From Pseudomonas cichorii (lineage in GTDB: Bacteria; Pseudomonadota; Gammaproteobacteria; Pseudomonadales; Pseudomonadaceae): a stretch of DNA of 64,000 nucleotides. The notes beneath the pieces are model-generated. The model saw only the letters and a program-made list of their open reading frames with translations. It searched no databases and was not told the DNA's origin. Location of the stretch: assembly GCF_018343775.1 (NCBI RefSeq), contig NZ_CP074349.1:4764001-4828000 (forward strand). Direction: 5' to 3'. The stretch's first letter is position 1. Each line of letters starts with the position of its first letter. The position numbers and the translations under genes were made by a program. Below, piece after piece: positions 18,492 through 28,873 of the stretch.

Positions 18492-20798
18492 ATGAATAAG
18501 CTGTGTTTATTAGGTCTGCTGGTCGGTCTGGCCAGTCAATCGGTAATGGCCGATACCACTTCCACTACCGCTCCATCCGCCCAAGCCACACTGCAAGCCA
18601 AGAATGCCTTCATCTCCAAGCTGATGAAACAGATGACCCTCGATGAGAAGATAGGCCAGTTGCGCCTGATCAGCATCAGCGGCGATATGCCTCAGCCAAA
18701 GATTCTCAAGGAAATTGCCGCAGGTAGAATCGGCGGAACGTTCAACTCCATTACACGCGCAGAAAACCGTCCATTGCAAGAAGCGGCTGTCGCTCATAGC
18801 CGTCTGAAGATTCCGATGTTCTTCGCCTATGACGTGATTCATGGCCATCGCACGATTTTCCCGATCAGCCTGGGCATGGCTGCCAGCTGGGACATGGACG
18901 CCATCGCACTGACTGGCCGTGTTTCCGCCAGGGAAGCCAGTGCCGATGGCCTGGACATGACCTTTGCACCGATGGTCGATATATCCCGTGACCCACGCTG
19001 GGGTCGCAGTTCCGAAGGTTTCGGCGAAGACACTTATCTGGTGTCGCGCATCTCCGAAGTGATGGTCAAGTCCTTCCAGGGCAAGAACGTCGCCGCCAAC
19101 GACAGCATCATGGCCGCGGTCAAACACTTCGCGCTGTATGGCGCAGTCGAAGGCGGACGTGACTACAACACCGTGGACATGAGCATGACGCGCATGTACC
19201 AGGATTACCTGCCCCCTTACCGCGCAGCCACCGATGCCGGTGCCGGTGGCGTCATGGTCGCCCTCAACTCGATCAACGGCGTTCCCTCCACCTCCAACAT
19301 GTGGCTGATGCAAGACCTGCTGCGCAAGGACTGGGGCTTCAAGGGCGTGACCATCAGTGACCACGGCGCCATCAAGGAATTGATCGAGCACGGCGTGGCC
19401 AAGGACTATCGCGAAGCGGCCAAGCTGGCGATCAAGGCAGGCGTCGACCTGAGCATGAATGACGTGGCCTACGGCGAGCAATTGCCGGGGCTGGTGAAGG
19501 ATGGCGAGGTTTCCATGAAGGAAATCGACAACGCCGTACGCGAAGTGCTGGGCGCCAAGTACGACATGGGCCTGTTCGCTGCACCTTACGGTCGTATCGG
19601 CGTTGCTGCCGATGATCCGGCCGACACCTATTCCGATGATCGTCTGCACCGCGCAGAAGCCCGTGATGTGGCTCGCAAGACCCTGGTCCTGCTGAAAAAC
19701 CAGAACGAAACCCTGCCACTGAAGAAGGAAGGGACCATCGCCGTGATTGGCGGCCTGGCGAAAAGTCAGCTCGACATGCTGGGCAGCTGGTCCGCAGCGG
19801 GCCGGCCGAACCAGTCGGTTACCGTCTTCGACGGTCTGGCCAATGCCGTCGGTGACAAGGCCAAGCTGGTTTATGCCCGTGGCGCGAACGTCAGCGACAA
19901 CGAACACATCCTCAACTACCTGAACTTCATCGAACACGAAGTGGAAGTCGATCCACGTCCTGTCCAGGAAATGATCGACGAGGCCGTGAAAGTGGCCGAG
20001 CAGTCCGACGTGATCGTGGCCGTTGTGGGTGAATCCCGTGGCATGTCCCACGAATCCGCAAGCCGCAGCAGCCTGAACATTCCGGGCAAGCAACGCGATC
20101 TGATCAAGGCCCTGAAAGCCACCGGCAAGCCGCTGGTGCTGGTGTTGATGAATGGCCGTCCGCTGGTACTGGTCGACGAACTGGAACAGGCCGATGCCAT
20201 GCTCGAAACCTGGTTCCCGGGCACCGAAGGCGGTAACGCCGTGGCTGACGTGCTGTTTGGCGATTACAACCCGTCGGGCAAACTGGCCATGTCCTTCCCG
20301 CGTTCGGTTGGCCAGTTGCCGGTCTACTACGCGCACCTGAACACCGGTCGTCCCTACACGCCGGGCAAGCCGGGCAACTACACCTCGCACTACTTCGAGG
20401 AACCCAACGGCCCGCTGTTCCCGTTCGGTTATGGCCTGAGCTACACAAGCTTCGACGTGTCCGACGTCAAGCTGTCGGACAACAAAATGGCCCGCAAAGG
20501 CAAGCTGACCGCCAGTGTCACCGTCAAGAACACCGGCAAGGTCGCGGGCACCACCATCGTGCAGTTGTACTTGCGTGATGTCGCGGCGTCGATCAGCCGT
20601 CCGGTGAAAGAGCTGAAAAACTTCGAAAAGGTCACGCTTGAGCCAGGCGAGGAAAAAGTCGTTAACTTTACCCTCAGCGAGGACGACCTGAAGTTCTACG
20701 ACTCGAAGCTGAAATACGCGGCCGAGCCGGGTGAATTCAAAGTCATGATCGGTCTCGACTCCGAGGCAGTGAAACAGGCGAGCTTCAACCTGCTGTAA
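18492..20798 (+). CDS. bglX: Periplasmic beta-glucosidase, glycoside hydrolase family 3
   Basis: 768 residues, full length for BglX. A signal peptide (LCLLGLLVGLASQSVMA) is followed by the GH3 N-terminal barrel (DVIHGHRTIFPISL, KHFALYGAVEGGRDY), with the catalytic nucleophile Asp in GVTISDHGAIKEL, a second alpha/beta domain and a C-terminal fibronectin III-like domain. It releases glucose from beta-linked oligosaccharides such as cellobiose in the periplasm. The ribosome site is weak (TTGAGAAATC). The gene is single, with a hairpin after it. Confidence 0.96.
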   Translation: MNKLCLLGLLVGLASQSVMADTTSTTAPSAQATLQAKNAFISKLMKQMTLDEKIGQLRLISISGDMPQPKILKEIAAGRIGGTFNSITRAENRPLQEAAVAHSRLKIPMFFAYDVIHGHRTIFPISLGMAASWDMDAIALTGRVSAREASADGLDMTFAPMVDISRDPRWGRSSEGFGEDTYLVSRISEVMVKSFQGKNVAANDSIMAAVKHFALYGAVEGGRDYNTVDMSMTRMYQDYLPPYRAATDAGAGGVMVALNSINGVPSTSNMWLMQDLLRKDWGFKGVTISDHGAIKELIEHGVAKDYREAAKLAIKAGVDLSMNDVAYGEQLPGLVKDGEVSMKEIDNAVREVLGAKYDMGLFAAPYGRIGVAADDPADTYSDDRLHRAEARDVARKTLVLLKNQNETLPLKKEGTIAVIGGLAKSQLDMLGSWSAAGRPNQSVTVFDGLANAVGDKAKLVYARGANVSDNEHILNYLNFIEHEVEVDPRPVQEMIDEAVKVAEQSDVIVAVVGESRGMSHESASRSSLNIPGKQRDLIKALKATGKPLVLVLMNGRPLVLVDELEQADAMLETWFPGTEGGNAVADVLFGDYNPSGKLAMSFPRSVGQLPVYYAHLNTGRPYTPGKPGNYTSHYFEEPNGPLFPFGYGLSYTSFDVSDVKLSDNKMARKGKLTASVTVKNTGKVAGTTIVQLYLRDVAASISRPVKELKNFEKVTLEPGEEKVVNFTLSEDDLKFYDSKLKYAAEPGEFKVMIGLDSEAVKQASFNLL

Positions 20799-20810
20799 AT
20801 GCCGATAACG

Positions 20811-20844
20811 GCGTATTCGCGAGTGCAAGCGCTTGCGAATACGC
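20811..20844 (+). terminator. Hairpin after bglX
   Basis: GCGTATTCGC at 20811-20820 pairs perfectly with GCGAATACGC at 20835-20844 and is followed by TGGTTTT. It lies 12 bp after the bglX stop and 32 bp before the next gene. Confidence 0.65.
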
Positions 20845-20875
20845 TGGTTTTGAAACCCCAGGCAGCCCACGCGAT

Positions 20876-22645
20876 ATGATTTTCAAACATCGCAACTTGC
20901 GTATTTCCCTCTATACCCTCCTGATTCTGGCTGGCGCCGTCTTGTCTGCCGGTGTGGCCATGCTGCAGGCTCAGCGACATGCCCTGTCACAGGAAGCCAC
21001 CCGTGCCAGCGGGCAAATGGTGCTGTACGCCAACACCCTGCATACCCTGATCGAACGCTATCGCGCCCTGCCCTCGGTGCTGGCGCTCGATGCTGAAATT
21101 CGCGCAGCCGTGAGCGGCCCGCTCACCGAAAGCGCCCGGCTTTCGCTCAACCTCAAGCTGGAAAAAATCAACGAGGCCGCCCACTCCTCCTCTCTGGAAC
21201 TGCTGGATCGAAACGGGCTGGCCGTAGGTGCCAGTAACTGGCGACAACCCAACAGCTATGTTGGCCACAACTACGGGTTTCGTCCCTACTTTCAACAGAC
21301 GAAGACCCAGGGCATCGGACGCTTCTATGCCGTCGGTGTCACCACCGGTATTCCGGGCTATTTTCTGTCCAATGCCGTGCGCGATGACGAGGGTAATTTC
21401 GGCGGCGCCATGGTGGTGAAGCTGGAGTTTCCCGATATCGAGCAGGAATGGAGCCAAGGCGACGACCTGCTGCTGGTCAGCGACAACAAAGGCATTGTGT
21501 TTATCGCCAGCCGCAGCGAATGGCGCTATCGCGAACTGGAACCCATTTCCCTCGAAAACCGTGCAGAGCTGCTGCGCACCCGACAGTACGACAAGAAGCC
21601 GCTGTCACCGCTGCGCAGTCGCCTTCTCGATCAGGTCGGGCCGCAAAGCCATTTGAGCCGGGTCGACGGTCCCGATGGCACGACTGATTACCTTTGGCAG
21701 TCCATGCCGCTTCCCGACGAAAACTGGACCTTGCACCTGCTGCGCAAACCACAGTTGGTCAATGACGACATCCGCAATGCCGCACTGGCAGGCGCCGGTA
21801 TCTGGCTGACGCTGGTGTTTCTGGGGCTGTTCCTTTATCAGCGCTGGCGCTTGTCGAAACTGCGCGAACGCAGCCGCGACGAACTGGAGCGTCAGGTTCA
21901 GGAACGCACCCGTGACTTGCGCACCGCCCAGGAAGGTCTGGTGCAATCGACCAAGCTGGCGGCGCTGGGACAAATGTCTGCGGCACTGGCCCACGAGATC
22001 AACCAGCCGCTGACGGCCCAGCGCATGCAACTGGCAACCTTGCGCCTGCTGCTCGATCAGGGCCGCATCGAGGATGCCTGCAAGTCCCTGGATCCGCTGG
22101 ACCAGCAACTGACCCGCATGAGCGCACTCACGGGCCATCTGAAAACCTTCGCCCGCAAGAGCCCCAGCGGCCTGCGTGAGCGACTGGATCTGGCGACCGT
22201 GGTCGATCAGGCCTTGCTGCTGCTGGACCCGCGCATTCGCGAAGAGCGAGTCAGTTGCGTGTTGCATATGTCCCGTCCGGCCTGGGTACGTGGTGATTCC
22301 ATTCGCCTGGAACAGGTGCTGATCAACCTGCTGCGCAACGCCCTGGACGCCATGCGCGACAAACCCCTCAAGCGTCTGGAAGTACGCATCGATGCCCAGG
22401 CGCAGCACTGGCAACTGAGTGTCATCGACAGTGGCGGTGGTATTGCGCAGGAGCATCTGGGCAATATCTTCGATCCATTCTTCACCACCAAACCGGTGGG
22501 CGACGGGCTTGGCCTCGGGCTGGCGGTGTCTTATGCGATCATTCACGAACTCAAGGGTCGCCTGACAGCAGAAAACCGGGATAACGGTGCGGTGTTCTGG
22601 TTCAGCCTGCCCAATGACCTCATAGAGACTCAAACCCCATGCTGA
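20876..22645 (+). CDS. DctB/MifS-like sensor histidine kinase for C4/C5-dicarboxylates
   Basis: 589 residues. Two membrane segments ([37 protein letters not shown]) flank a periplasmic dCache domain with [11 protein letters not shown] and [11 protein letters not shown], the ligand-binding signature of DctB. The cytoplasmic part has the phospho-His in [10 protein letters not shown] and an ATPase domain ending [12 protein letters not shown]. It phosphorylates the adjacent DctD-like regulator. DctB senses succinate, malate and fumarate; the related MifS senses 2-oxoglutarate availability. The downstream kgtP-like gene with a sigma-54 promoter favours a 2-oxoglutarate link. The stop overlaps the next gene by 7 bp. 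Confidence 0.88.
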   Translation: MIFKHRNLRISLYTLLILAGAVLSAGVAMLQAQRHALSQEATRASGQMVLYANTLHTLIERYRALPSVLALDAEIRAAVSGPLTESARLSLNLKLEKINEAAHSSSLELLDRNGLAVGASNWRQPNSYVGHNYGFRPYFQQTKTQGIGRFYAVGVTTGIPGYFLSNAVRDDEGNFGGAMVVKLEFPDIEQEWSQGDDLLLVSDNKGIVFIASRSEWRYRELEPISLENRAELLRTRQYDKKPLSPLRSRLLDQVGPQSHLSRVDGPDGTTDYLWQSMPLPDENWTLHLLRKPQLVNDDIRNAALAGAGIWLTLVFLGLFLYQRWRLSKLRERSRDELERQVQERTRDLRTAQEGLVQSTKLAALGQMSAALAHEINQPLTAQRMQLATLRLLLDQGRIEDACKSLDPLDQQLTRMSALTGHLKTFARKSPSGLRERLDLATVVDQALLLLDPRIREERVSCVLHMSRPAWVRGDSIRLEQVLINLLRNALDAMRDKPLKRLEVRIDAQAQHWQLSVIDSGGGIAQEHLGNIFDPFFTTKPVGDGLGLGLAVSYAIIHELKGRLTAENRDNGAVFWFSLPNDLIETQTPC

Positions 22646-23961
22646 ACTCGGTCATCGTTGTCGACGACGAAGCCCCCATCCGCCAGGCCATCGAACCCTG
22701 GCTGACGCTGTCGGGCTTTCAGGTGCAGGTCTACAGCCGCGCCGAAGAATGCCTGGAGCATTTGCCCGAACACTTTCCCGGCGTGATCCTCACCGACGTG
22801 CGCATGCCGGGCATGGGCGGCCTTGAGTTGTTGGCCCGCCTGCAAGCGCTCGACAAAGACCTGCCGGTTATCCTGCTCACCGGCCACGGCGATGTGCCCA
22901 TGGCGGTCGAGGCCATGCGTGAAGGTGCCTACGACTTTCTGGAAAAACCCTTCAGCCCGCAGACCCTGCTCACCAACCTGAGCCGGGCCATGGAAAAACG
23001 CCAGCTGGTCCTGGAAAACCGCCGCCTGACCGAACAGGCCGATGCCCGCACCCAACTGGACGCCACGCTGCTGGGTGTATCGCCCAGCCTGCAAGTCTTG
23101 CGACGCAATGTGCTGGAGCTGTCGCAACTGCCGGTCAACGTGATCATTCGTGGCGAAACCGGCAGTGGCAAAGAACTGGTCGCCCGCTGCCTGCATGATT
23201 TCGGGCCGCGAGCCAGCAAGCCCTTTGTTGCTCTCAACTGCGCCGCCATTCCCGAGCACTTGTTTGAAGCCGAACTGTTCGGCCACGAAAGCGGAGCCTT
23301 TACCGGCGCCCAGGGCAAGCGCATCGGCAGGCTGGAATACGCCGACGGCGGCACGCTGTTTCTCGACGAAATCGAAAGCATGCCCATGGCCCAGCAGGTC
23401 AAACTGCTGCGGGTGTTGCAGGACAAACGCCTGGAACGGCTGGGCTCCAATCGCAGCATTGACGTGGACCTGCGGATCGTCGCCGCAACCAAGCCGGATT
23501 TGCTGGAAGAGGCACGGGCCGGACGTTTTCGCGAAGACCTGGCCTATCGCCTGAATGTCGCGCAACTGCATCTGCCACCACTGCGTGAACGACGCGAAGA
23601 TATCGTGCAGCTCTTCAATCACTTTGCCCGCACGGCTGCGGCCCGTATGGGTCGCGAAGCGCCTGCCCTCAGCGCCTTGCAACTGGGGCAGTTGCTCAGC
23701 CATGACTGGCCGGGCAATGTTCGCGAACTGGCCAACGCTGCCGAGCGCCAGGCACTGGGGCTGGATATCACCGAAGCACCACAACAGGGACAATCGCTGG
23801 CGGCGCAACAGGAGGCGTTCGAGGCTCAATGTCTGCGCGCTTCCCTGACCCGTCATAAAGGCGATATCAAATCCGTGCTCAATGAGCTGCAACTGCCGCG
23901 TCGCACCTTCAACGAAAAAATGCAGCGTCACGGGCTGGTGCGAGAAATGTTTCTGGCATGA
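22639..23961 (+). CDS. DctD/MifR-like sigma-54 response regulator
   Basis: 440 residues in three parts: a receiver domain with the phospho-acceptor Asp53 (LTDVRMPG), an AAA+ domain with Walker A GETGSGKE, the sigma-54 contact loop GAFTGA and Walker B TLFLDEIES, and a Fis-type DNA-binding helix-turn-helix (HKGDIKSVLNELQLPRRTF). Once phosphorylated it activates RNA polymerase holding sigma-54. It overlaps the sensor gene and is coupled to it. A -24/-12 promoter 3.5 kb downstream (before the 2-oxoglutarate permease) is a plausible target. Confidence 0.92.
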   Translation: MLNSVIVVDDEAPIRQAIEPWLTLSGFQVQVYSRAEECLEHLPEHFPGVILTDVRMPGMGGLELLARLQALDKDLPVILLTGHGDVPMAVEAMREGAYDFLEKPFSPQTLLTNLSRAMEKRQLVLENRRLTEQADARTQLDATLLGVSPSLQVLRRNVLELSQLPVNVIIRGETGSGKELVARCLHDFGPRASKPFVALNCAAIPEHLFEAELFGHESGAFTGAQGKRIGRLEYADGGTLFLDEIESMPMAQQVKLLRVLQDKRLERLGSNRSIDVDLRIVAATKPDLLEEARAGRFREDLAYRLNVAQLHLPPLRERREDIVQLFNHFARTAAARMGREAPALSALQLGQLLSHDWPGNVRELANAAERQALGLDITEAPQQGQSLAAQQEAFEAQCLRASLTRHKGDIKSVLNELQLPRRTFNEKMQRHGLVREMFLA

Positions 23962-24039
23962 AACTATTCATGGAATCGACCGATCAACCTTATCCCCCTT
24001 TAGAATCCGGACAGTGAATACGCAAGGAGAAAGCATCAC

Positions 24040-25734
24040 ATGATCGTCGGTATAGATTTGGGCACGACCAACAGTCTGGTCGCCGTCTGGCGCGATGGTA
24101 AAACCCAACTGGTTGCCAACGCACTGGGCGAAATGCTGACGCCCAGCGTGGTAGGGCTGGACGACGATGATCAGATCCTGGTGGGAAAAGCCGCACGCGA
24201 GCGCCTGCAGACTCATCCTTCCAGAACCGCGGCACTGTTCAAGCGCCACATGGGCAGTGCGCAAAAGGTCAGCCTGGGAGCAAACGCTTACCGGCCCGAA
24301 GAGCTTTCGGCACTGGTCCTCAAAAGCCTCAAGGCCGATGTGGAACGGGCTTTCGGAGAAACCGTGACCGAGGCCGTGATCAGCGTGCCCGCCTACTTCA
24401 GCGATGCCCAACGCAAGGCAACTCGAGTGGCAGGCGAACTGGCAGGCCTGAAAGTCGACAAGCTGATCAACGAACCCACCGCAGCAGCGCTCGCATACGG
24501 CTTGCATCAGAAGGAAGGCGAAACCTCGTTCCTGGTGTTCGACCTGGGTGGCGGCACCTTCGATATCTCGATTCTTGAACTGTTCGACGGCGTGATGGAA
24601 GTACGCGCCAGCGCCGGTGACAACTTTCTGGGAGGCGAAGACTTCGACCTTTCGCTGGTCGATCACTTCATTGACCTGCATCGCAACGAAACCGACTTTC
24701 CGCCCAAGGCCAGCATCGGCCCGTCTTTGCGCCGCGAAGCCGAGCGCGTGCGCAAGGCGCTGGGACAAGAGAGCAGTGCCGAATTCGTACTGCGCCATGC
24801 CGACCGTGAATGGCGCAAGACCATCACTCAGGAGCAACTGAGCGAGTTGTACGCGCCGCTGCTCTCCCGATTGCGCGCCCCCATCGAGCGAGCCCTGCGG
24901 GACGCGAAAATCCGGGTGGCCGACCTCGACGAAATCCTGCTGGTGGGCGGCACCACGCGCATGCCGCTGATCCGCAAGCTCGCGGCGGGTCTGTTCGGGC
25001 GCTTTCCGTCCATTACGCTCAACCCCGATGAAGTGGTCGCCCAAGGCGCTGCCATCCAGGCGGCGCTCAAGCAAAGAGACGCGGCGCTGGAAGAGATTGT
25101 CCTGACCGACGTGTGCCCTTACACCCTGGGCATCGAAACCTCCAATCGCTTTGGCAACTCCATCGAAGGCGGTCATTACCTGCCGATCATCGAGCGCAAC
25201 AGCGTGGTCCCGGTCAGTCGCGTCAAAACCGTGCAGACCCTGAGCGACAACCAGAAGCATGTGCTGGTGAAGATCTATCAAGGCGAAAGCCGCTTGGTAA
25301 AAGACAACATTGCACTGGGTGAACTGGATATTCCGATCCCACCTGCCAAGGCCGGGGAAGTCGAGCTGAATGTGCGTTTCACCTACGACAACAACGGTCT
25401 GCTGGAAGCCGACGTTCAGATCCCGATGACCGGCCAGAGCCACAAGCTGGTGATCGAGAACAACCCTGGCGTCATGACCCCGGAGGAAATCCAGGAACGT
25501 CTTCAGGTGCTTTCAGCGCTCAAGGTTCATCCTCGCGAGCAGCAGGTCAATACACACATGAGCGCCCGTCTGGAAAGGCTGTATCAGGAATACCTGGGCG
25601 AAGCCCGGGAAATGATCGGCTACTGGGCCAGCCAGTTTCAGCGTGTGCTGGAAACCCAGGATGAGCGCCAGATCAGCGAGATGCGCAAAAGCCTCGAACA
25701 AGAGATCGATCGTTTCGAGCGGGGCGAGAGGTAA
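24040..25734 (+). CDS. hscC: Hsp70-family chaperone HscC
   Basis: 564 residues, shorter than DnaK and matching HscC length. The actin-like ATPase domain shows [62 protein letters not shown] and LVGGTTRMP. The substrate-binding half is reduced, as in HscC. E. coli HscC works with its own J protein (DjlC/HscD) and not DnaJ; here a J-like protein gene follows 5 bp downstream, the same pairing. GAGAAAGCATC lies before the ATG at 24040. It probably acts on a small set of clients in the cytoplasm. Confidence 0.94.
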   Translation: MIVGIDLGTTNSLVAVWRDGKTQLVANALGEMLTPSVVGLDDDDQILVGKAARERLQTHPSRTAALFKRHMGSAQKVSLGANAYRPEELSALVLKSLKADVERAFGETVTEAVISVPAYFSDAQRKATRVAGELAGLKVDKLINEPTAAALAYGLHQKEGETSFLVFDLGGGTFDISILELFDGVMEVRASAGDNFLGGEDFDLSLVDHFIDLHRNETDFPPKASIGPSLRREAERVRKALGQESSAEFVLRHADREWRKTITQEQLSELYAPLLSRLRAPIERALRDAKIRVADLDEILLVGGTTRMPLIRKLAAGLFGRFPSITLNPDEVVAQGAAIQAALKQRDAALEEIVLTDVCPYTLGIETSNRFGNSIEGGHYLPIIERNSVVPVSRVKTVQTLSDNQKHVLVKIYQGESRLVKDNIALGELDIPIPPAKAGEVELNVRFTYDNNGLLEADVQIPMTGQSHKLVIENNPGVMTPEEIQERLQVLSALKVHPREQQVNTHMSARLERLYQEYLGEAREMIGYWASQFQRVLETQDERQISEMRKSLEQEIDRFERGER

Positions 25735-25739
25735 CAGGG

Positions 25740-27338
25740 ATGAATTGCTGGAGCGTCCTTGAGCTGGACAGAAATGCCGACGAGCGCAGCATCAAACGCC
25801 AGTACGCAAAGCTGCTGAAAGTGAACCGGCCCGATGAGGACCCGGACGCCTTTCAGCGATTGCGCGACGCTTATGAGCAGGCGCTGGATCAGGCACGCAA
25901 TCGCTATGAGGCGGATGAAGACGAGTACGAAGAAGTCGATGCGAGCCCTGAACCGCTCATGCATCTGCAACTCGTCGAGACCGTACAGGTTTCAGAGCCA
26001 ACGGTTGTCAGCACGCCTCCGCCTGTGGAGCAGAGCTGGTACGAAGTGGCACACAGGACCACAGCGCAAAACCTGCACTCACAACATCAGTTGGCCAGGG
26101 ATCTGGGGGCGGATGCTCAGTTTCAGCAACATCTCGTACAGCGCTGCCTGATCGACACCGACGACAATCTGCAACTGCTCAAGGCGGCTGTAGCCCAGTT
26201 GCAATGGCTGACGCCCTGGCAAAAGGTGACGCTCAGTGCCCATCAGGAAAAACGCCTGACCCAGGCGCTGCTCGATGAAACACTGCCCCGCCTGCAAGCC
26301 CTGCTGGAAAGCCAGCAGGAGCGCCAGTTCCTGGACGAGCTCAAAGCCCTTGAACAGCAGCCCTGGCTGGAAAAGCTGGAACATCGCGAGCACTTGCAAC
26401 GCTGGACCATGACCCTGCTGATCAATACCCGGGACTGGACACCGGCCTTGTTCGAGCGCATCTGCCAGCTCTTCGACTGGGATCAGAAGCATTACACCCC
26501 GACCGACCCGCCGTCGCTCTGGCAGCGGCTTGTCGAGCGCTGTGAGCGATACGGGTTTGCCAAACGCCTGGAAGAGCTGCTGGCTGAGAACAGCCATCAC
26601 GGCGATGCGGCGAAGCTGCTGCTCGAACCGCCGCCACTGGACACGCAACTGCGCATGGCCAGAAACAGCGACCCGGCGGTCTGGGAAGGTTGCGAGCAAC
26701 TGTCCGAAGACCTGACCTATCGCTACCCCGAAGCACTGGCGCAGTACCCGGACGCCGACCTCAAGAGCTGGCGAAAGCTTTATGACCAGGTCCACTTCAA
26801 CGCTTACCTGAGAGCTTATCTGTTCGGGTTCGTATTCATCCTGATAGCCGGCATCGTCCCTACGTCCCGGGCCGGGAAATTCGACCTGTTCTATACGATT
26901 TTCACGGCATTCAGCTTGCCGGTGGTAATTCTTCTGGTGTTCTACGTGTTCATGTCGTTCTGGAAGCCGGTCTCCGCCTCCTTTGCGTCTGTGGATGAAT
27001 ACCTGAGTGAACGGCTGCTGCCTCGCTGGCTGAGCTGGCCGGGGCATCAGGCATTACTGCTGCGTCATGGCATCCCGATAGGCGTCGCAAGCGCCGCCTT
27101 CTCCAATAGCGGATCGATCGCAGTGGCCACCTACCTCATCATGCTGGTGGCCTGGATAGCGCTTTCTCCTTACCGGATCTCCAGGTTTCAAAGCCATTGC
27201 GCTGAAAAGACCGGAGGATGGCAACACGTGAAGCGCTACTGCTCGGAGAATATCGGCAAGGGCGTCATGATCATCCTCGGTCTGATGTTCGCCTTTGTGC
27301 TGGCCGTGCTGATTTTCGGTCCCGGCCACCCTCGATAA
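25740..27338 (+). CDS. J-domain-like membrane protein, HscC partner
   Basis: 532 residues. The N terminus (NCWSVLELDRNADERSIKRQYAKLLKVNRPDEDPDAF, here split as a J-like helix pair) follows J-domain layout, but the HPD tripeptide that activates Hsp70 ATPase is RPD. A long charged helical middle (about residues 60-350) leads to four C-terminal membrane segments (LFGFVFILIAGIV, FSLPVVILLVFYVFM, VATYLIMLVAWIAL, MIILGLMFAFVLAVL). It follows hscC by 5 bp, so the two are one operon. A membrane-tethered co-chaperone is inferred; the His-to-Arg change may be normal for this group. Confidence 0.82.
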   Translation: MNCWSVLELDRNADERSIKRQYAKLLKVNRPDEDPDAFQRLRDAYEQALDQARNRYEADEDEYEEVDASPEPLMHLQLVETVQVSEPTVVSTPPPVEQSWYEVAHRTTAQNLHSQHQLARDLGADAQFQQHLVQRCLIDTDDNLQLLKAAVAQLQWLTPWQKVTLSAHQEKRLTQALLDETLPRLQALLESQQERQFLDELKALEQQPWLEKLEHREHLQRWTMTLLINTRDWTPALFERICQLFDWDQKHYTPTDPPSLWQRLVERCERYGFAKRLEELLAENSHHGDAAKLLLEPPPLDTQLRMARNSDPAVWEGCEQLSEDLTYRYPEALAQYPDADLKSWRKLYDQVHFNAYLRAYLFGFVFILIAGIVPTSRAGKFDLFYTIFTAFSLPVVILLVFYVFMSFWKPVSASFASVDEYLSERLLPRWLSWPGHQALLLRHGIPIGVASAAFSNSGSIAVATYLIMLVAWIALSPYRISRFQSHCAEKTGGWQHVKRYCSENIGKGVMIILGLMFAFVLAVLIFGPGHPR

Positions 27339-27366
27339 ACCGGCGCCTCGCTGATATCGGCAATTT

Positions 27367-27397
27367 TCCGCTTATCCAGAAATGCTGGATAGGCGGA
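27367..27397. promoter_or_regulatory. 31-bp dyad: terminator and/or activator site
   Basis: TCCGCTTATCCAG and CTGGATAGGCGGA form 13-base arms (one G.T pair) around AAATG, followed by only TTT. It is 29 bp after the stop of the J-like gene, so it may terminate the hscC operon. Its centre is also about 92 bp upstream of the predicted start of kgtP transcription, where an enhancer site for a DctD-type activator would sit. Both roles are possible. Confidence 0.6.
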
Positions 27398-27447
27398 TTT
27401 CCGCTCACTTCATTCCCTCATCCCCTCTGGAACGGGCCTCTCGGGCC

Positions 27448-27463
27448 TGGCACAACTCCTGCT
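27448..27463 (+). promoter_or_regulatory. Sigma-54 promoter of 2-oxoglutarate permease gene
   Basis: TGGCAC-N5-CTGCT fits the -24/-12 consensus (TGGCAC-N5-TTGCW) with one mismatch, and the invariant GG and GC doublets have the required spacing (G27450 to G27461, 11 bases). Transcription would start near 27474, 48 bp before the ATG. Activation by the DctD/MifR-like regulator upstream is inferred. Confidence 0.75.
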
Positions 27464-27521
27464 ATAGCTCAGGTCAGGCTGCGTGCAGCTGCCTTCTAAA
27501 AATAATGACTTAAGGAACACC

Positions 27522-28850
27522 ATGGATACCTCCAACACTCTCTCGAAAGAGTCGGCTGGCGCACCCGCCGCTGAAAAGTCCACCTCCAGCCGTCTCAAGT
27601 CGATCTTCAGCGGCTCGGTCGGCAACATGGTCGAGTGGTATGACTGGTACGTCTATGCCGCTTTCTCGCTGTACTTCGCCAAAGTCTTCTTCCCCAAGGG
27701 CGACAGCACTGCCCAACTGCTCAACACCGCCGCGATCTTTGCCGTAGGCTTTCTGATGCGTCCGATCGGTGGCTGGCTGATGGGTCTGTACGCCGACTAC
27801 AAAGGACGCAAGGCCGCCTTGATGGCCTCGGTACTGCTGATGTGCTTCGGCTCGCTGATCATTGCCCTGACACCGGGCTATGAAACCATCGGCGTCGGCG
27901 CTCCGATCCTGCTGGTCTTTGCACGCCTGCTGCAGGGCCTGTCGGTGGGTGGCGAATACGGCACCTCGGCAACCTATCTCAGTGAAATGGCCACCAAGGA
28001 ACGTCGCGGCTTCTTCTCCAGCTTCCAGTACGTCACCCTGATTTCCGGCCAGCTCATCGCCCTGGCAGTACTGATCGTGCTGCAACAGGTACTGACCACC
28101 GAAGAGCTGCACAGCTGGGGCTGGCGTATTCCGTTCGCCATCGGCGCGCTATGTGCCGTCGTTGCGCTGTTCCTGCGTCGCGGCATGGAAGAAACCGAGT
28201 CCTTTACCCGCAAACAGAAAGACGACAAGCCCAAAGAAAGCCTGATGCGCACCCTGATGCGTCATCCCAAGGAACTGATGACCGTCGTCGGTCTGACCAT
28301 GGGCGGCACCCTGGCTTTCTATACCTACACCACTTACATGCAGAAGTATCTGGTGAACACGGTGGGCATGAGCATCAGTGACTCGACCACCATTTCGGCC
28401 GCGACGCTGTTCCTGTTCATGCTGCTGCAACCGGTCGTTGGCGGTCTGTCCGACAAGATCGGTCGTCGTCCGATCCTGATCGCCTTCGGCGTACTGGGTA
28501 CCCTGTGCACCGTGCCGATCCTGACCACCCTGCACACCATCCAGACCTGGTGGGGCGCGTTCTTCCTGATCATGGCCGCACTGATCATCGTCAGCGGCTA
28601 TACCTCGATCAACGCCGTGGTCAAAGCCGAACTGTTCCCGACCGAAATCCGCGCCCTGGGTGTAGGCCTGCCTTACGCACTGACCGTATCGATCTTCGGT
28701 GGCACGGCTGAATACATCGCCCTGTGGTTCAAGAGCATCGGCATGGAAACCGGCTACTACTGGTATGTCACGGCCTGTATCGCATGCTCGCTGCTGGTGT
28801 ATGTGTTCATGAAGGACACCCGCAAGCATTCGCGTATCGAAACCGACTGA
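27522..28850 (+). CDS. kgtP: MFS 2-oxoglutarate (alpha-ketoglutarate) permease
   Basis: 442 residues, metabolite:H+ symporter (MHS) family with 12 hydrophobic segments. SGSVGNMVEWYDWYVYAAF is a strong KgtP signature; the MFS loop motif appears as YADYKGRKAALMAS, and [17 protein letters not shown] follows. It imports 2-oxoglutarate with protons. The ATG at 27522 has TAAGGA upstream. Expression probably needs sigma-54 (promoter at 27448) and fits MifSR-type control described for the P. aeruginosa homologue. A terminator follows. Confidence 0.92.
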   Translation: MDTSNTLSKESAGAPAAEKSTSSRLKSIFSGSVGNMVEWYDWYVYAAFSLYFAKVFFPKGDSTAQLLNTAAIFAVGFLMRPIGGWLMGLYADYKGRKAALMASVLLMCFGSLIIALTPGYETIGVGAPILLVFARLLQGLSVGGEYGTSATYLSEMATKERRGFFSSFQYVTLISGQLIALAVLIVLQQVLTTEELHSWGWRIPFAIGALCAVVALFLRRGMEETESFTRKQKDDKPKESLMRTLMRHPKELMTVVGLTMGGTLAFYTYTTYMQKYLVNTVGMSISDSTTISAATLFLFMLLQPVVGGLSDKIGRRPILIAFGVLGTLCTVPILTTLHTIQTWWGAFFLIMAALIIVSGYTSINAVVKAELFPTEIRALGVGLPYALTVSIFGGTAEYIALWFKSIGMETGYYWYVTACIACSLLVYVFMKDTRKHSRIETD

Positions 28851-28873
28851 TCTCGCGTTTCATTGATGATCAA

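Noticed and set aside
18510..20870. 786-residue open frame on the minus strand across bglX
   Set aside because: Fully antisense to a gene with clear GH3 motifs. Long shadow frames are common in GC-rich DNA; the protein has no family pattern and an odd His/Gln-rich make-up.
22630..25443. Two long minus-strand frames (433 and 491 residues) across dctD and hscC
   Set aside because: Antisense shadows of well-supported genes; no start signals and no family motifs.
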